DNA from: Candidatus Obscuribacter sp.
Lineage (GTDB): Bacteria > Cyanobacteriota > Vampirovibrionia > Obscuribacterales > Obscuribacteraceae
Direction: 5' to 3'
Assembly (NCBI GenBank): GCA_021772155.1
Contig: JADYXS010000161.1
Coordinates: forward strand, 1 to 48,156
DNA: 48,156 bases
The translations under genes were made by a program, and so were the position numbers. The notes below the pieces were generated by a model. The model was not told the DNA's origin. It ran no database searches and saw nothing but the letters and a program-made list of their open reading frames with translations. Shown piece after piece: positions 36,171 through 44,494 of this stretch; position 1 is the stretch's first letter; each line of letters opens with the position of its first letter.

Positions 36171-37451
36171 ATGGACCGCGCGATCAAGATGGAAACAACT
36201 TTCAACTTTCGCATCGACACCCTGTCTCGGCTTACATGTCCGACAGGCAAGCGGCACGTTCGTGTGATGGATTCCAAAGTGCAAGGACTCGCGTTGCGTG
36301 TTCGAGAGACGGGTGCCAAGACTTATCTATACTACAGACGCTTACCGGACAACAACGAATCGCCCCGCAAGGTATGTGAGATCACAATCGGCAAATTCGA
36401 AGATGTGAAGCTTGAACAGGCAAGGATCAAGGCTACTGAACTGAATCATATTGTTGGTGAGGGCAAAGATCCGTCGTTAAAGCGAAGGTCGGCACTGACA
36501 TACGGAGCGCTGTTCAATCGCTACATTGAGGAATACGCCAGCCTACATACCACTACATGGGAAGAAACCAAGAAAAATCACAAGCGATACTTTATGCAGT
36601 GGGACCAGCGATCGTTGCCTGGGATTACACGGGAGCACGTGCAGAATTGGCTGAATGTTTTGGCTACAACCAAAGGCAAGCATACAGCCAACAGAAACTT
36701 CAATACATTCCGAGCAGTCATCGCCTGGGGAATGGCCAAGGGACTTCTCAACGGAGATAATCCCTGCATCGGCGTGAAGACGTTTAAGACGAAAGCTCGC
36801 GAAAGATTTCTACAGCCAGGAGAAGAATTCGAACGTTTTGCCAAAGCCTTGAATGACGAACCAAACCAAACTTTGCGCGACTTTTTTTGGATGTGTTTGT
36901 TTACTGGCGCACGTTGTTCGAACATGTTGACCATGGAGTGGTCGCAGATCAATATGGAGCTGCTGCAGTGGCGAATTCCCATTACAAAGAATGGAGACTC
37001 GCAAATAATTCCATTAACGATGAGTGCAATGGAGATATTGCGTAACCGGAAGGTAGCAGTAGATGTTGATTCTCGCTGGGTCTTTCCTTCTGACAGAAAA
37101 GGTTGGAAGACTGGAGATAAGAAAAATCTGGTATCACCGCGCAAAGCGTTTTCGCGAATAACAGACCGTGCCGGCATTGATGATCTCAGAATTCACGATT
37201 TGCGACGCACCGCCGGCAGTTACATGGCAATACAAAATGTTAGTCCCACAATCATTGGCAAAGCCTTAGGGCACAGATCGACGCAAGCCACTGCCATTTA
37301 TGCCAGATTGACTCAAGATCCTGTGCGCCAGGCAATGGAGAATGCTCAGGAAGCTTTTGGTAATCCCGAGAAGTTGATAAAGTCCAACGCACAGCTCGTC
37401 AATTTGAGCAAAGGTAAGAACAATCGTGGGCGTAGAGGTACGAAAGCGTGA
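36171..37451 (+). CDS. int: tyrosine recombinase, P4-like island integrase
   Basis: 426 aa. An N-terminal DUF4102-type arm-binding domain (~8-95: GLALRVRETGAKTYLYYRR, ITIGKFEDVKLEQAR), a SAM-like core-binding domain (~105-200), and a C-terminal catalytic domain. The active-site set is complete: Arg in TGARCSNML, Lys in the ITKNGDSQIIPLT beta-hairpin, HDLRRTAGS (HxxR), LGHRSTQATAIYARL (H and the Tyr nucleophile). It should excise and integrate the island at tRNA-Arg. Start ATG 36171; a TTG two codons earlier or ATG 36189 are possible. Its TGA overlaps the GTG of the next gene by 4 nt (GTGA). Confidence 0.93.
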   Translation: MDRAIKMETTFNFRIDTLSRLTCPTGKRHVRVMDSKVQGLALRVRETGAKTYLYYRRLPDNNESPRKVCEITIGKFEDVKLEQARIKATELNHIVGEGKDPSLKRRSALTYGALFNRYIEEYASLHTTTWEETKKNHKRYFMQWDQRSLPGITREHVQNWLNVLATTKGKHTANRNFNTFRAVIAWGMAKGLLNGDNPCIGVKTFKTKARERFLQPGEEFERFAKALNDEPNQTLRDFFWMCLFTGARCSNMLTMEWSQINMELLQWRIPITKNGDSQIIPLTMSAMEILRNRKVAVDVDSRWVFPSDRKGWKTGDKKNLVSPRKAFSRITDRAGIDDLRIHDLRRTAGSYMAIQNVSPTIIGKALGHRSTQATAIYARLTQDPVRQAMENAQEAFGNPEKLIKSNAQLVNLSKGKNNRGRRGTKA

Positions 37452-37780
37452 AACTCCCAAACGCAGAGCACGCGGTCGTTGATATGAAAAAACTCACGCA
37501 GTATTGTTTGGATGAGACTCATCCGCGCGGTAAACATAAGGCACGTGTCTTCGCTTCTGTTCTGGGAATGACGGCTGATCGCGCCTTGGTTCTTCAGCAT
37601 GCGCTATTGGCAGCCGCTCTAAGTGAAGATGCCGAATTGACAGAGAGAGACATCTTCGGGCAGCGCTACACGGTGGATTTTCGTATGGATGGGCCATCCA
37701 GGAGTGCAGTCGTCCGTTCATCCTGGTTAATACGAACTGGCGAGGACTTTCCTCGTTTGACAAGTTGTTATATCCTGTAA
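37448..37780 (+). CDS. DUF6883-like protein
   Basis: 110 aa. KLPNAEHAVVDMKKLTQYCL, HPRGKHKARVFASVLG, FGQRYTVDF, then VRSSWLIRTGEDFPRLTSCYIL fit my memory of DUF6883 proteins, which occur as small stand-alone proteins and as C-terminal domains of large toxin-like proteins. It starts inside the int stop codon, so it is translationally coupled to the integrase. A DUF4926-like gene follows after 15 bp. The pairing suggests a toxin-antitoxin-like or nucleic-acid-related module, but no activity is established by the sequence. Soluble. Confidence 0.7.
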   Translation: MKLPNAEHAVVDMKKLTQYCLDETHPRGKHKARVFASVLGMTADRALVLQHALLAAALSEDAELTERDIFGQRYTVDFRMDGPSRSAVVRSSWLIRTGEDFPRLTSCYIL

Positions 37781-37795
37781 GGGAGGATACTTAAT

Positions 37796-38014
37796 ATGAC
37801 CAAGCAACCCAGACTTCTAGATGTCGTTGCATTAACTGCCGATCTTACCGGACGTGGGCTTTGCCGCGGTCAGGTTGGCACGGTAGTTGAAGAGCTTGCG
37901 CCGGACACCTTCGAAGTCGAATTTAGTGACGATGAAGGGCGGACCTACAGCAGCCTGTCCGTGCATTCTGACCAGCTGATGGTGCTTCACTACAATCCTT
38001 CCGAAGTTGCGTAG
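37796..38014 (+). CDS. DUF4926-like small beta-barrel protein
   Basis: 72 aa. LLDVVALTADLTGRGLCRGQVGTVVEELAPDTFEVEFSD with DEGRTYSSLSVHSDQLMVL is the typical DUF4926 layout, an SH3-like barrel. GGGAGG lies 9 nt before ATG 37796. As partner of the DUF6883 gene it could be its antitoxin or immunity protein. I recall these two families as frequent neighbours, which cannot be checked here. Confidence 0.75.
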   Translation: MTKQPRLLDVVALTADLTGRGLCRGQVGTVVEELAPDTFEVEFSDDEGRTYSSLSVHSDQLMVLHYNPSEVA

Positions 38015-38192
38015 CAGAGATGACGCGTCGAAGGAGTTGTCCCGACTGTATCGAGCCGGGCTGCAGGTGTTAAATGCACCATTCATGGTGGCTTGTAGAC
38101 TAAGTCGCGCTACATCGTGAAGGCAAAACCCTCTCGTAGAGGCCAGGCTCTTGGTGGTGCTGGCATTACGGATCGCGCAAGGTGAAATCATT

Positions 38193-38380
38193 TGCACTGA
38201 CAAATGTCAGTGACAATTGGCTCGGAACGAAGAGAAAAGACAATTGCAGGATAAAGAGTGTTAACAAATGCTCTAAAGCTGTGGTGGGCAGCGCATACGG
38301 TGTTTACACGTCCGGGCACCATGTTAACAGCGGTACCTGAAGTCAACGCCTGTCCGAAGAAACGTGTTAACACCGCTTAT
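38193..38380. repeat. phased palindrome array, copy 1 (TGTTAACA type)
   Basis: ~188 bp, homologous along its whole length to 39886-40069. It begins with CACTGAC-AAAT-GTCAGTG (38195-38212) and holds TGTTAACA at 38259, 38322 and 38365 and the near-match TGTTTACA at 38301. Start-to-start spacings are 42, 21 and 43 bp, close to 4, 2 and 4 helical turns. Blocks conserved with copy 2 include GAACGAAGAGAAAA, GGATAAAG, GGGCACCA and GCCTGTCCGAAGAAA. No gene within. It lies in the 598-bp gap after the DUF4926 gene. Confidence 0.85.
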
Positions 38381-38412
38381 CGACGCGAGTGACTTCCCAA
38401 AGTGCTCGGTAC

Positions 38413-38493
38413 CTAGCGGGCGTTAGAGAGAGCAACAACACCGAAGTAGATGAACAGCACTTGTACGAGCACAAGTAACGAAATCTGCCACAT
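38413..38493 (-). pseudogene. C-terminal fragment related to the membrane protein at 42296
   Basis: Minus-strand frame MWQISLLVLVQVLFIYFGVVALSNAR then TAG. WQISLL plus the hydrophobic C-terminus match the end of the 42296-42865 protein, and 17 bp are identical (38474-38490 and 42351-42367). Upstream of the ATG the similarity can only be followed with frameshifts. It reads as the eroded end of a paralogue. The remaining bases to 38612 hold nothing I can assign. Confidence 0.5.
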
Positions 38494-38612
38494 CAAGGAG
38501 CAAGAGCTGCTTGTTCTGGTATTGAAGGTCGCACACAGGCGGTCGGTCTACGACCGGTAGCGGCAATGAAATGGGCGCACCTGCATCCTGGAGAAGTTCG
38601 ATTACCTTTACT

Positions 38613-39725
38613 CTAAAAGTGAGATGACGCACCGGGCTCAAGGTGTTCCGTGATGTGCGCGTCCGCATCGTATCCGACAATTAGGTTGTTTCCAAACTGT
38701 CGCACAATGTGCCGCCGTTTGAATGTACAAAGCCTGTTGCCTGACCTATCGATTACAGAGGAACAACCATCAATGTCAGCAATTGCGTAACCTTGACTGA
38801 AAGAGCATCCCGAAGCGAAAGTCCTACCACCAAAGAGAACATTGCCCTTCTTATCTATGAGCTTCCATTTCCTGTTTCCGATTTCGACAGCAGCAACTCC
38901 TTCGTGAAATGGTGTAGCGCGTTCGTACGACGGCTCGATTGTAATTTTGCCGGTTCTATCGATGTATCCTTGCTTACATTTCTTGTCTATCACGACTGCC
39001 ATGCCTTCGGAGAAGGTTCCACCGATTGCCGATCGAGCAACCACCGTGCCCGACGTATCAACAAATGCCTTCCGCTCTGGAATGAAAACGAGTCCGTCGC
39101 CTGGGTCATACCAGCTCTGTGAATGCTCAATTTCTTGGCCACCTTTGTCAAAGTAAATCCAATCGCCATCTGGCTTAACTCGAGCTTTGGCAATGCCACC
39201 GCTAAACGAGCAGGGATCATGGTACTTTGGCTGAATAACTAGCTCTCCTGATCTGTCGATGAAGCCGTATCCTTTTCCCGGAATCTGCACAGAAGCTAAG
39301 CCTTCTTGAAAGGGCCAAGCGTTTGAAAACTGTGGCTGAATAACGAATTTGCCGGTTATGTCGATAAATCCCCAACTGCCGCTTTTGGTGCAAGCCGCTC
39401 CCAGTCCCTCTGTGAAAGGGTAGGCGCGCGGAAATTTTGGTTCAACAATTGTGTGGCCGTCGGGAGCAATGAAGCCTGTCCAGTTCTCATAGGTATCGCC
39501 TCTAGTTGCCTTTTCCACGGCAGCGGCCTCGCAGTTAGGTTCCGCAGATACATGGTCGAATGGCAATACTTTTATGAGCTTTCCGTTCTTTGAGAACACG
39601 GCCCATTCAAATCTGGTTCCGAACGAGTCTCCAACAAAGCCTTGTCCATCCGCTGAATTCGTGCCAAAGAGCCCTGCGGATGCAAAAGCATATGCAATGA
39701 GTGCTGCTGCGTGTTTGAGTTTCAT
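38613..39725 (-). CDS. exported WG-repeat protein
   Basis: 370 aa from ATG 39725 (GTG 39740 is an alternative). A signal peptide (KLKHAAALIAYAFASAGLFG) is followed by about seven to eight WG repeats with the pattern GxWGFIDxxGxxVIxPxFxxaxpFxEGLA. The best are SWGFIDITGKFVIQPQF, GYGFIDRSGELVIQPKY and KQGYIDRTGKITIEPSY. WG repeats form beta-rich surfaces and are often extracytoplasmic; function unknown. The gene is bracketed by the two phased-palindrome repeats in direct orientation. Confidence 0.85.
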   Translation of the reverse strand: MKLKHAAALIAYAFASAGLFGTNSADGQGFVGDSFGTRFEWAVFSKNGKLIKVLPFDHVSAEPNCEAAAVEKATRGDTYENWTGFIAPDGHTIVEPKFPRAYPFTEGLGAACTKSGSWGFIDITGKFVIQPQFSNAWPFQEGLASVQIPGKGYGFIDRSGELVIQPKYHDPCSFSGGIAKARVKPDGDWIYFDKGGQEIEHSQSWYDPGDGLVFIPERKAFVDTSGTVVARSAIGGTFSEGMAVVIDKKCKQGYIDRTGKITIEPSYERATPFHEGVAAVEIGNRKWKLIDKKGNVLFGGRTFASGCSFSQGYAIADIDGCSSVIDRSGNRLCTFKRRHIVRQFGNNLIVGYDADAHITEHLEPGASSHF

Positions 39726-39885
39726 GTCCGCATTATGCACCCGCGTCGACCTTCTGTGGCGATCAGATTGGTGTTTGTCCCCTTGGTTGAATCAAGGTGT
39801 GACGGTCGTAGGCCTCTTTTCATTACATCCTAGAGCTGGCATAAAGATTACGCCGGCGAGGTGGCACCGAGGCGGAACCTCAAAA

Positions 39886-40069
39886 TGCACTGACTTTGTC
39901 AGAGCTCCGGGATTTGAACGAAGAGAAAAATCACGGCAGGATAAAGGATGTATACAAATGCCGAAATCGTTGGAGGGCAATGCATTCGACGTATACAGTT
40001 TTGGGCACCACGTATACAGCAGGGTCTGACGCCCGAGCCTGTCCGAAGAAAGGTGTATACACCGGCTTA
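39886..40069. repeat. phased palindrome array, copy 2 (TGTATACA type)
   Basis: ~184 bp, the diverged partner of 38193-38380, same orientation. It begins with CACTGAC-TTT-GTCAGAG. The sites are TGTATACA at 39949 and 40054 and CGTATACA at 39990 and 40011, with spacings 41, 21 and 43 bp. At every site the central TA of copy 1 has become AT while the flanking conserved blocks stay the same. It ends 72 bp before the EEP gene and lies ~160 bp upstream of the WG gene start. The rest of the 39741-40140 gap has no gene. Confidence 0.85.
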
Positions 40070-40140
40070 GCTGCAATGTATTTTGGGTTTCAACCTTCAC
40101 AATGCTCTAGGATAAAGAGCAGCTCGAGAGTCGGAGTTAT

Positions 40141-41103
40141 ATGGTCCGCAAAGTCCTAAGAGTTTTGAAAATTGCTCCGGCCGTTCCAGTGGTCGGAGCC
40201 TTGGCTGTCTTGTCGATTGCCAGCACTGCTGGTTTCTTCGGGGAAATGGCCCAACTCTGTGAACTCGCTAGCCACTTCAGATTCTTATACTTGATTGCGT
40301 TCATCCCGCTTTTGCTCATTCTTTTGTGTCTTCGATTTTCGAAGATGTTCGCTTTCTTTCTGTTGTTCTTTATTGCGAATGCGGTGCCATTCTTTTCGTT
40401 TTACGTGCCGCAGCGACATCCAGCATATGTTGGTGCAACGCTAAGCCTGCTTCAGTTCAATCTCTGGGGACCGAGAAACTCACACCACGACAAGGTCTTG
40501 GCGCTAGTCCGAGACAAGTCCCCAGATGTAGTCGGCGTTTCGGAAATTACGGATACATGGGTTAAAGCCCTGGCCGAAGGACTACCCGAATACAAATATC
40601 AAATGATCGAAAAACGGTTCGGCGGCATAGCTCTCTTTAGCCGGTTACCGCTATCGAATTCTCGCGTAAATTACTATGGTTCGATACGGCGGCCTCGTAT
40701 TGAAGCCGAGTTTCAAGTCGGCAAAAATCCGATGACCATCATCTTTGCTCATCCGGTTATTCCGAAAGACAAATTCCTGATTCGGAACGGAGAATTATCA
40801 GAAATCGCGATTCGAGCCGGAAGCACAAAAAATGGTGTCGTCGTATTCGGTGATTTGAATTGCAGTCCGTGGTCATATTATTTTGGAAAACTTCTGGAAG
40901 TAGGGCGCCTCAGTGATACGGAGACAGGTTTTGGATTCCATCCGACTTGGACGACGCAGTGGTATTTCCCGTGGGTACCCATAGATCACTGCCTTGCCAA
41001 CAAAGACCTTTTCGCCATCGAGAGAAGCGTCGGACCACCAATTGGTTCGGATCATCTGCCCGTTTTTGTCAAACTTGGTCTGTCTGAGCAGGCAACGGAC
41101 TAA
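40141..41103 (+). CDS. membrane-anchored endonuclease/exonuclease/phosphatase-fold protein
   Basis: 320 aa. Three N-terminal hydrophobic segments (~10-90) precede an EEP (DNase I/exonuclease III-like) domain (~100-315). It keeps the metal and catalytic residues: Gln/Asn-rich LLQFNLWG, VVGVSEIT (metal Glu), GDLNCSPWS (GDxN), PIDHCL and GSDHLPV (SDH). Domain layout resembles YafD-like proteins, with the enzyme probably on the outer face. Substrate (nucleic acid, phospholipid or phosphoinositide-like) is unknown. The start is ATG 40141, 80 bp after the last palindrome of repeat copy 2, which could control it. Confidence 0.8.
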   Translation: MVRKVLRVLKIAPAVPVVGALAVLSIASTAGFFGEMAQLCELASHFRFLYLIAFIPLLLILLCLRFSKMFAFFLLFFIANAVPFFSFYVPQRHPAYVGATLSLLQFNLWGPRNSHHDKVLALVRDKSPDVVGVSEITDTWVKALAEGLPEYKYQMIEKRFGGIALFSRLPLSNSRVNYYGSIRRPRIEAEFQVGKNPMTIIFAHPVIPKDKFLIRNGELSEIAIRAGSTKNGVVVFGDLNCSPWSYYFGKLLEVGRLSDTETGFGFHPTWTTQWYFPWVPIDHCLANKDLFAIERSVGPPIGSDHLPVFVKLGLSEQATD

Positions 41104-41333
41104 CTTCAGCTATTTTTCACCGCAACCCACGGATAACTTTAAGGTTTGGATGGTGCTCGAAACCGCCAGCGATCGCCTGGACGCCAGCACCATATGGGCA
41201 CCACGCAAATGGCGATAGCTGCGGTATCGAGCAATGATTTGCTTTGAACTTAAATGAAATTTTCGAGTCCAAAACGCAAGCCTATCGGCTGTTGGCGAGC
41301 CCGGCGCCTCTGGCAGGTTCTCGGCTTCACCGT

Positions 41334-41963
41334 TCAGAACGAAGAGCTACAATGATTGCAATACCAACGAGCGGATTTTAAATTGCAGCCGCCCAGATGA
41401 TAGTCAAACATCTCGTGCAATTCGTCGTACCCGCTAGGATAACGGAACGCTCCCCAGTATCCATAGGAAACTGGTCTGACTGACTCGTTCGTCTTGCAAA
41501 CGGTGCAGGCAGGATATTGTTTTTCCATTTGCTTGATGAAATCGATCGTTCCTTTCTGATCGTTTTGTAAGAAGCAAATTTGAACGAGTCTATGTCTCAA
41601 GGACTGAGGATCAAGCGCGCTGGCTCCGGATTCTAATTGTTGCTGCAGTTCCAATTTTAGGGTCGCAAGCGAATCCTTTTGGGTCTCTGGTATTGGTGGT
41701 TTCAATCGAAGTTGAGAATAAGAGTCTCGTTCCTTTTGCGGTTCAGCACGAACATGGTGGGAGGGTGAGAATTGGAAAAGGTCCTCCTTCAGCTTTCGCC
41801 GGCGCGGTTCGTCGGCATCATCAATTTTTTTCAGTTCTGTGTCAGTTCTTGAGAGTAAGTTTGTCCCAGGGTTAGGCGCTGGTGTGCCCGAGCTTGCCAT
41901 ATTCAACGAAGCAGCTGCCAAACAGATTTGGACAAGTAGCAATGCAAATTGGCGCACGGGCAT
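41334..41963 (-). CDS. exported protein with C-terminal Cys pairs
   Basis: 209 aa. The N-terminus is a signal peptide (RQFALLLVQICLAAASLNMAS). The middle is charged and probably helical (LATLKLELQQQLESG). The last 65 residues contain TVCKT, a Cys in GGCNL and CNHC at the very end, so four cysteines in C-x(n)-C pairs could hold a metal or form disulfides. Family not recognised. The 230-bp gap to the EEP gene shows no gene. Confidence 0.6.
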   Translation of the reverse strand: MPVRQFALLLVQICLAAASLNMASSGTPAPNPGTNLLSRTDTELKKIDDADEPRRRKLKEDLFQFSPSHHVRAEPQKERDSYSQLRLKPPIPETQKDSLATLKLELQQQLESGASALDPQSLRHRLVQICFLQNDQKGTIDFIKQMEKQYPACTVCKTNESVRPVSYGYWGAFRYPSGYDELHEMFDYHLGGCNLKSARWYCNHCSSSF

Positions 41964-42295
41964 CAGAAGGCGACCTCATTTATAGCTTAGATTAGTTCTG
42001 GTGAACGATGAAGTGCTTGCGAAGTGACTAGGTTGTCGCTGCTTGATCCGGTCTGCTGCCATGGACAGTTCCTTTGCTTCGCATCGAAAGCCTCGTCGCT
42101 GCATGAACCGGCTTTCGAATTCGAGATTCGGAACAGCGTCATGGTCACCCCTTGAGTCAGATCCTTTCCAGAATGCAATCAAAGATTCGGTTAGGCGTCG
42201 CGCCGTTGACCGGTCGTCTGCGCGTATGGTGGTCGTTATTTAGTTTGACTGAGTTAGATTGCTGCTCGTTAGTGGAGGCAATTTGAATTTCCATC
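41964..42295. other. 332-bp island gap without assignable gene
   Basis: Short overlapping open frames of 60-68 codons exist on both strands, none with a ribosome binding site or family likeness. A minus-strand stretch with NLEFESRFMQRRGF could be a gene remnant. I see no repeat, tRNA or terminator. Confidence 0.3.
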
Positions 42296-42865
42296 TTAGA
42301 GACAGCAAAGAGCAAAGATACCTGCGAGGTAGAACAGGACAGGTAGTATGAGTAACGAAATCTGCCAGGTCCGGCGCCGAATGGGTTCATTTGTCTCAAT
42401 TACACAAACGCCGGCCTTGTTTTTCCAAAAGGCGAGTTGCCGGGCGTCTTTGATACGCAAGCAGCCAAGGACCATCATTCCGAGAAATGGGATTGCGTAA
42501 ATGCTTAATCTGACGATATCCGTTGCTCTGTCGTACTCGTAATCTGCCGATAGACCCCATCCGCGTCCAAGGTTACCGCATTCATGGGGAGCACATATCA
42601 GTCCCTGCGCTTCAACTGAACTTTGTAGAGACATAAATGCGACGATGAATAAAATCCACGGTGCTGATTTGCGCAATGTATCGCATATGAGGCGTGTAGC
42701 GTCCCTGTCCACAGCGCCAGGCGATTCTATTTGTTCGTACAATCGCTGGGACACTGGCGTTTTCTCTGTGCGCTTCTGCTCATTATGCGGAAAGGCACTT
42801 GTGACGCGCAAGTTAGACCTTCGCGCGCAGTGGGGAGAACACGCGAAGAAGGAGCAGCTAGGCAA
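42296..42865 (-). CDS. small membrane protein, function unknown
   Basis: Up to 189 aa. The longest frame begins at TTG 42865. GTG 42754 would shorten the protein by 37 residues; neither has a convincing ribosome binding site. Three hydrophobic segments: APWILFIVAFMSL (~70-85, possibly a signal peptide ending SSVEAQG), LSIYAIPFLGMMVLGCL (~118-135) and WQISLLILPVLFYLAGIFALCCL (C-terminal). Cys-containing loop LICAPHECG. A fragment of a paralogue lies at 38413-38493. Not recognised. Confidence 0.5.
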   Translation of the reverse strand: MPSCSFFACSPHCARRSNLRVTSAFPHNEQKRTEKTPVSQRLYEQIESPGAVDRDATRLICDTLRKSAPWILFIVAFMSLQSSVEAQGLICAPHECGNLGRGWGLSADYEYDRATDIVRLSIYAIPFLGMMVLGCLRIKDARQLAFWKNKAGVCVIETNEPIRRRTWQISLLILPVLFYLAGIFALCCL

Positions 42866-42898
42866 CTAACTCACCAGCCGCGATAAGGGTGATCTCAT

Positions 42899-44209
42899 TC
42901 AATGATGTTCAGCGAGGAGAACATCTATGTGAGCCAAACGAAACTTCCGAATCATTGATGGCGTCGCTGTTTCGATAGAAATTCTTCGCAAACTCTTGGA
43001 GGCGAGAAGTGGATGAAGCATTTTCATGGACATGTTGGGCAAGATCAAAATTTCCAGTTTGGGAAGCCTGCTCAAGGTCTGAACGTCACTGAGGTCTAAA
43101 GGTATTCCCTCAATTGATAGATCAGTCAATTTCTTGAGATTACTCAATGCGGAAATGCCTTTACGGCCGACTTTGGTGCCAGAAATATCCAAACTCTTTA
43201 AGTTGTCCATTTTCCCGATGTATTGCAGATCAGAATTGCCTATGCTCGTTTTCCACAAATCCAGACGTTCAATTTTGTTAGGCGGCAACGTAGCGAAGAA
43301 ACGCACTTTTGAACCATTGAGTTTTAAGGTGGTCAAGTTAGGCGAATTCGCAACTAAGAAGGGGAGTACTTTTCCGCTTAGAGCTGTGTAGCTAAAATCT
43401 GCATACTTCAAATTGGGGCACCTGAGAATCAGGACACCGGAATCAGTCACTTTTGTCCAGAGGCCGTCCAATCTATCCAGCGAAGGCCGGCTGACATACT
43501 TCATTCCACTGTCAGAAAGATCAGTCCACCCAAGTGACAAAAACGTTAGTGGAAATGAAACAGTGCGTTTTAGCCATTCGTCAATGTGCTGTTTCGGAAT
43601 GGACAACCGTTCCAAATACTTCAGGTGCGAAAGCCCATCCAAGCAGGCAGGTTCCAGCGTAGGGGACAACTGCAATGCACGTAAATTTCGCAAAGTGCTC
43701 AACAGCGACACACCTTGACTCGTGAGTTCACTAGAAGCCCCGATGTCTAAGCCTCGGAGTTCAGTCATTTCCGAGATTGCTTGCAGATTTTTGTCAGACA
43801 GGTGCGCTTCGGGGAATGAGAGGGATGTGAGAGCTTGGAATTTCGGCAAACTGTCGATTATTTCTGTAGGCACGGAACGAGCTCGGTATTCCAATGCGGA
43901 CAATTGCGGAAGGCCAGTCAATCGTTCGAATGCACTCCCTGTAACTTCTGGTGCAATCAACATCAAATTTTCCAACGGCGTCAATGTTAGCAATGCCGAG
44001 ACGTCATCATCTCTTAAGCCCACAAATCCAACGGATAAATGCCTGCAGGTCTTGCAAAGGTCCGAAATCTCCGCAGACCTACTCATCAGCTCTTCCGAAT
44101 TGAGGCTCAGATGGCAGTCTTTGCGGGGAGGCTCGGCAGCAATAGTTGCGGGAAACCAAAGCCAAGCCGCGACGAGGAATAGAAAATTCATAACCGAACG
44201 GGAGCTCAT
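42899..44209 (-). CDS. exported leucine-rich-repeat protein
   Basis: 436 aa, ATG 44209. The signal peptide (NFLFLVAAWLWFPATIAAE) is followed by about fourteen irregular LRRs of 22-26 residues with the LxxLxLxxTxLsDxgL style of bacterial/planctomycete-type repeats, for example LTFLSLGWTDLSDSGMKYV, LKSLDISGTKVGRKGISAL and LTDLSIEGIPLDLSDV. An N-terminal cap has Cys pairs (KDCH, LCKTC). LRR arcs bind ligands; in an exported island-borne protein this suggests a surface or periplasmic interaction, partner unknown. Separate from the preceding membrane-protein gene by 33 bp. Confidence 0.85.
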   Translation of the reverse strand: MSSRSVMNFLFLVAAWLWFPATIAAEPPRKDCHLSLNSEELMSRSAEISDLCKTCRHLSVGFVGLRDDDVSALLTLTPLENLMLIAPEVTGSAFERLTGLPQLSALEYRARSVPTEIIDSLPKFQALTSLSFPEAHLSDKNLQAISEMTELRGLDIGASSELTSQGVSLLSTLRNLRALQLSPTLEPACLDGLSHLKYLERLSIPKQHIDEWLKRTVSFPLTFLSLGWTDLSDSGMKYVSRPSLDRLDGLWTKVTDSGVLILRCPNLKYADFSYTALSGKVLPFLVANSPNLTTLKLNGSKVRFFATLPPNKIERLDLWKTSIGNSDLQYIGKMDNLKSLDISGTKVGRKGISALSNLKKLTDLSIEGIPLDLSDVQTLSRLPKLEILILPNMSMKMLHPLLASKSLRRISIETATPSMIRKFRLAHIDVLLAEHH

Positions 44210-44231
44210 AGTGGATTGCCTGTAATCGCGA

Positions 44232-44378
44232 TTATCGCTCCAGTGGACCTGATCTTTGGTCTCGTTTGAGCTTTAGTAACAGCTTACACCTCGTGACGGA
44301 GGAAATAGCTGGCGGCTTAAATATGTTGCAGATACAGTTGGTTCCACAAGCAGCACCAAATGCAGTGGCATCATTCAT
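44232..44378 (-). CDS. possible small Cys-rich peptide gene
   Basis: 48 aa from ATG 44378, with AAGGA 7 nt upstream. The N-terminal half has FGAACGTNCICNIF (three Cys within six residues) and a later Cys, followed by a basic C-terminus (KLLLKLKRDQR). Its stop lies 22 bp before the LRR start on the same strand. Could be a small secreted or modified peptide, or chance. No family recognised. Confidence 0.3.
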   Translation of the reverse strand: MNDATAFGAACGTNCICNIFKPPAISSVTRCKLLLKLKRDQRSGPLER

Positions 44379-44494
44379 CTGTCTGTCCTTGAAAATTCTG
44401 CGGATTTGGAATGACGCCAAATGAAGACGCAATAAGGTGGTACTCCTGAGACTGTGTCCGAACTGTTCCCAAATTTCGGTTGGCTTTTCCTAAT

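Noticed and set aside
38259..38372. Integron attC-like start (TTAACAAATGC) and end in palindrome array copy 1
   Set aside because: attC sites need conserved AAC/GTT triplets; copy 2 has TATAC at the same places, and the four-dyad phased layout does not match the attC fold.
39908..39935. Possible fourth tRNA T-arm (GTTCAAATCC on the minus strand) in palindrome copy 2
   Set aside because: The flanking bases do not form a T-stem and the sequence is absent from copy 1.
38259..40061. CRISPR-like repeated GTTAACA/GTATACA units
   Set aside because: Units are only 8 bp, the intervening DNA is homologous between copies rather than unique, and no cas gene is present.
41101..41330. Third copy of the phased palindrome array (a GGGCACCAC match near 41190)
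   Set aside because: None of the 8-bp dyads or other conserved blocks are present.
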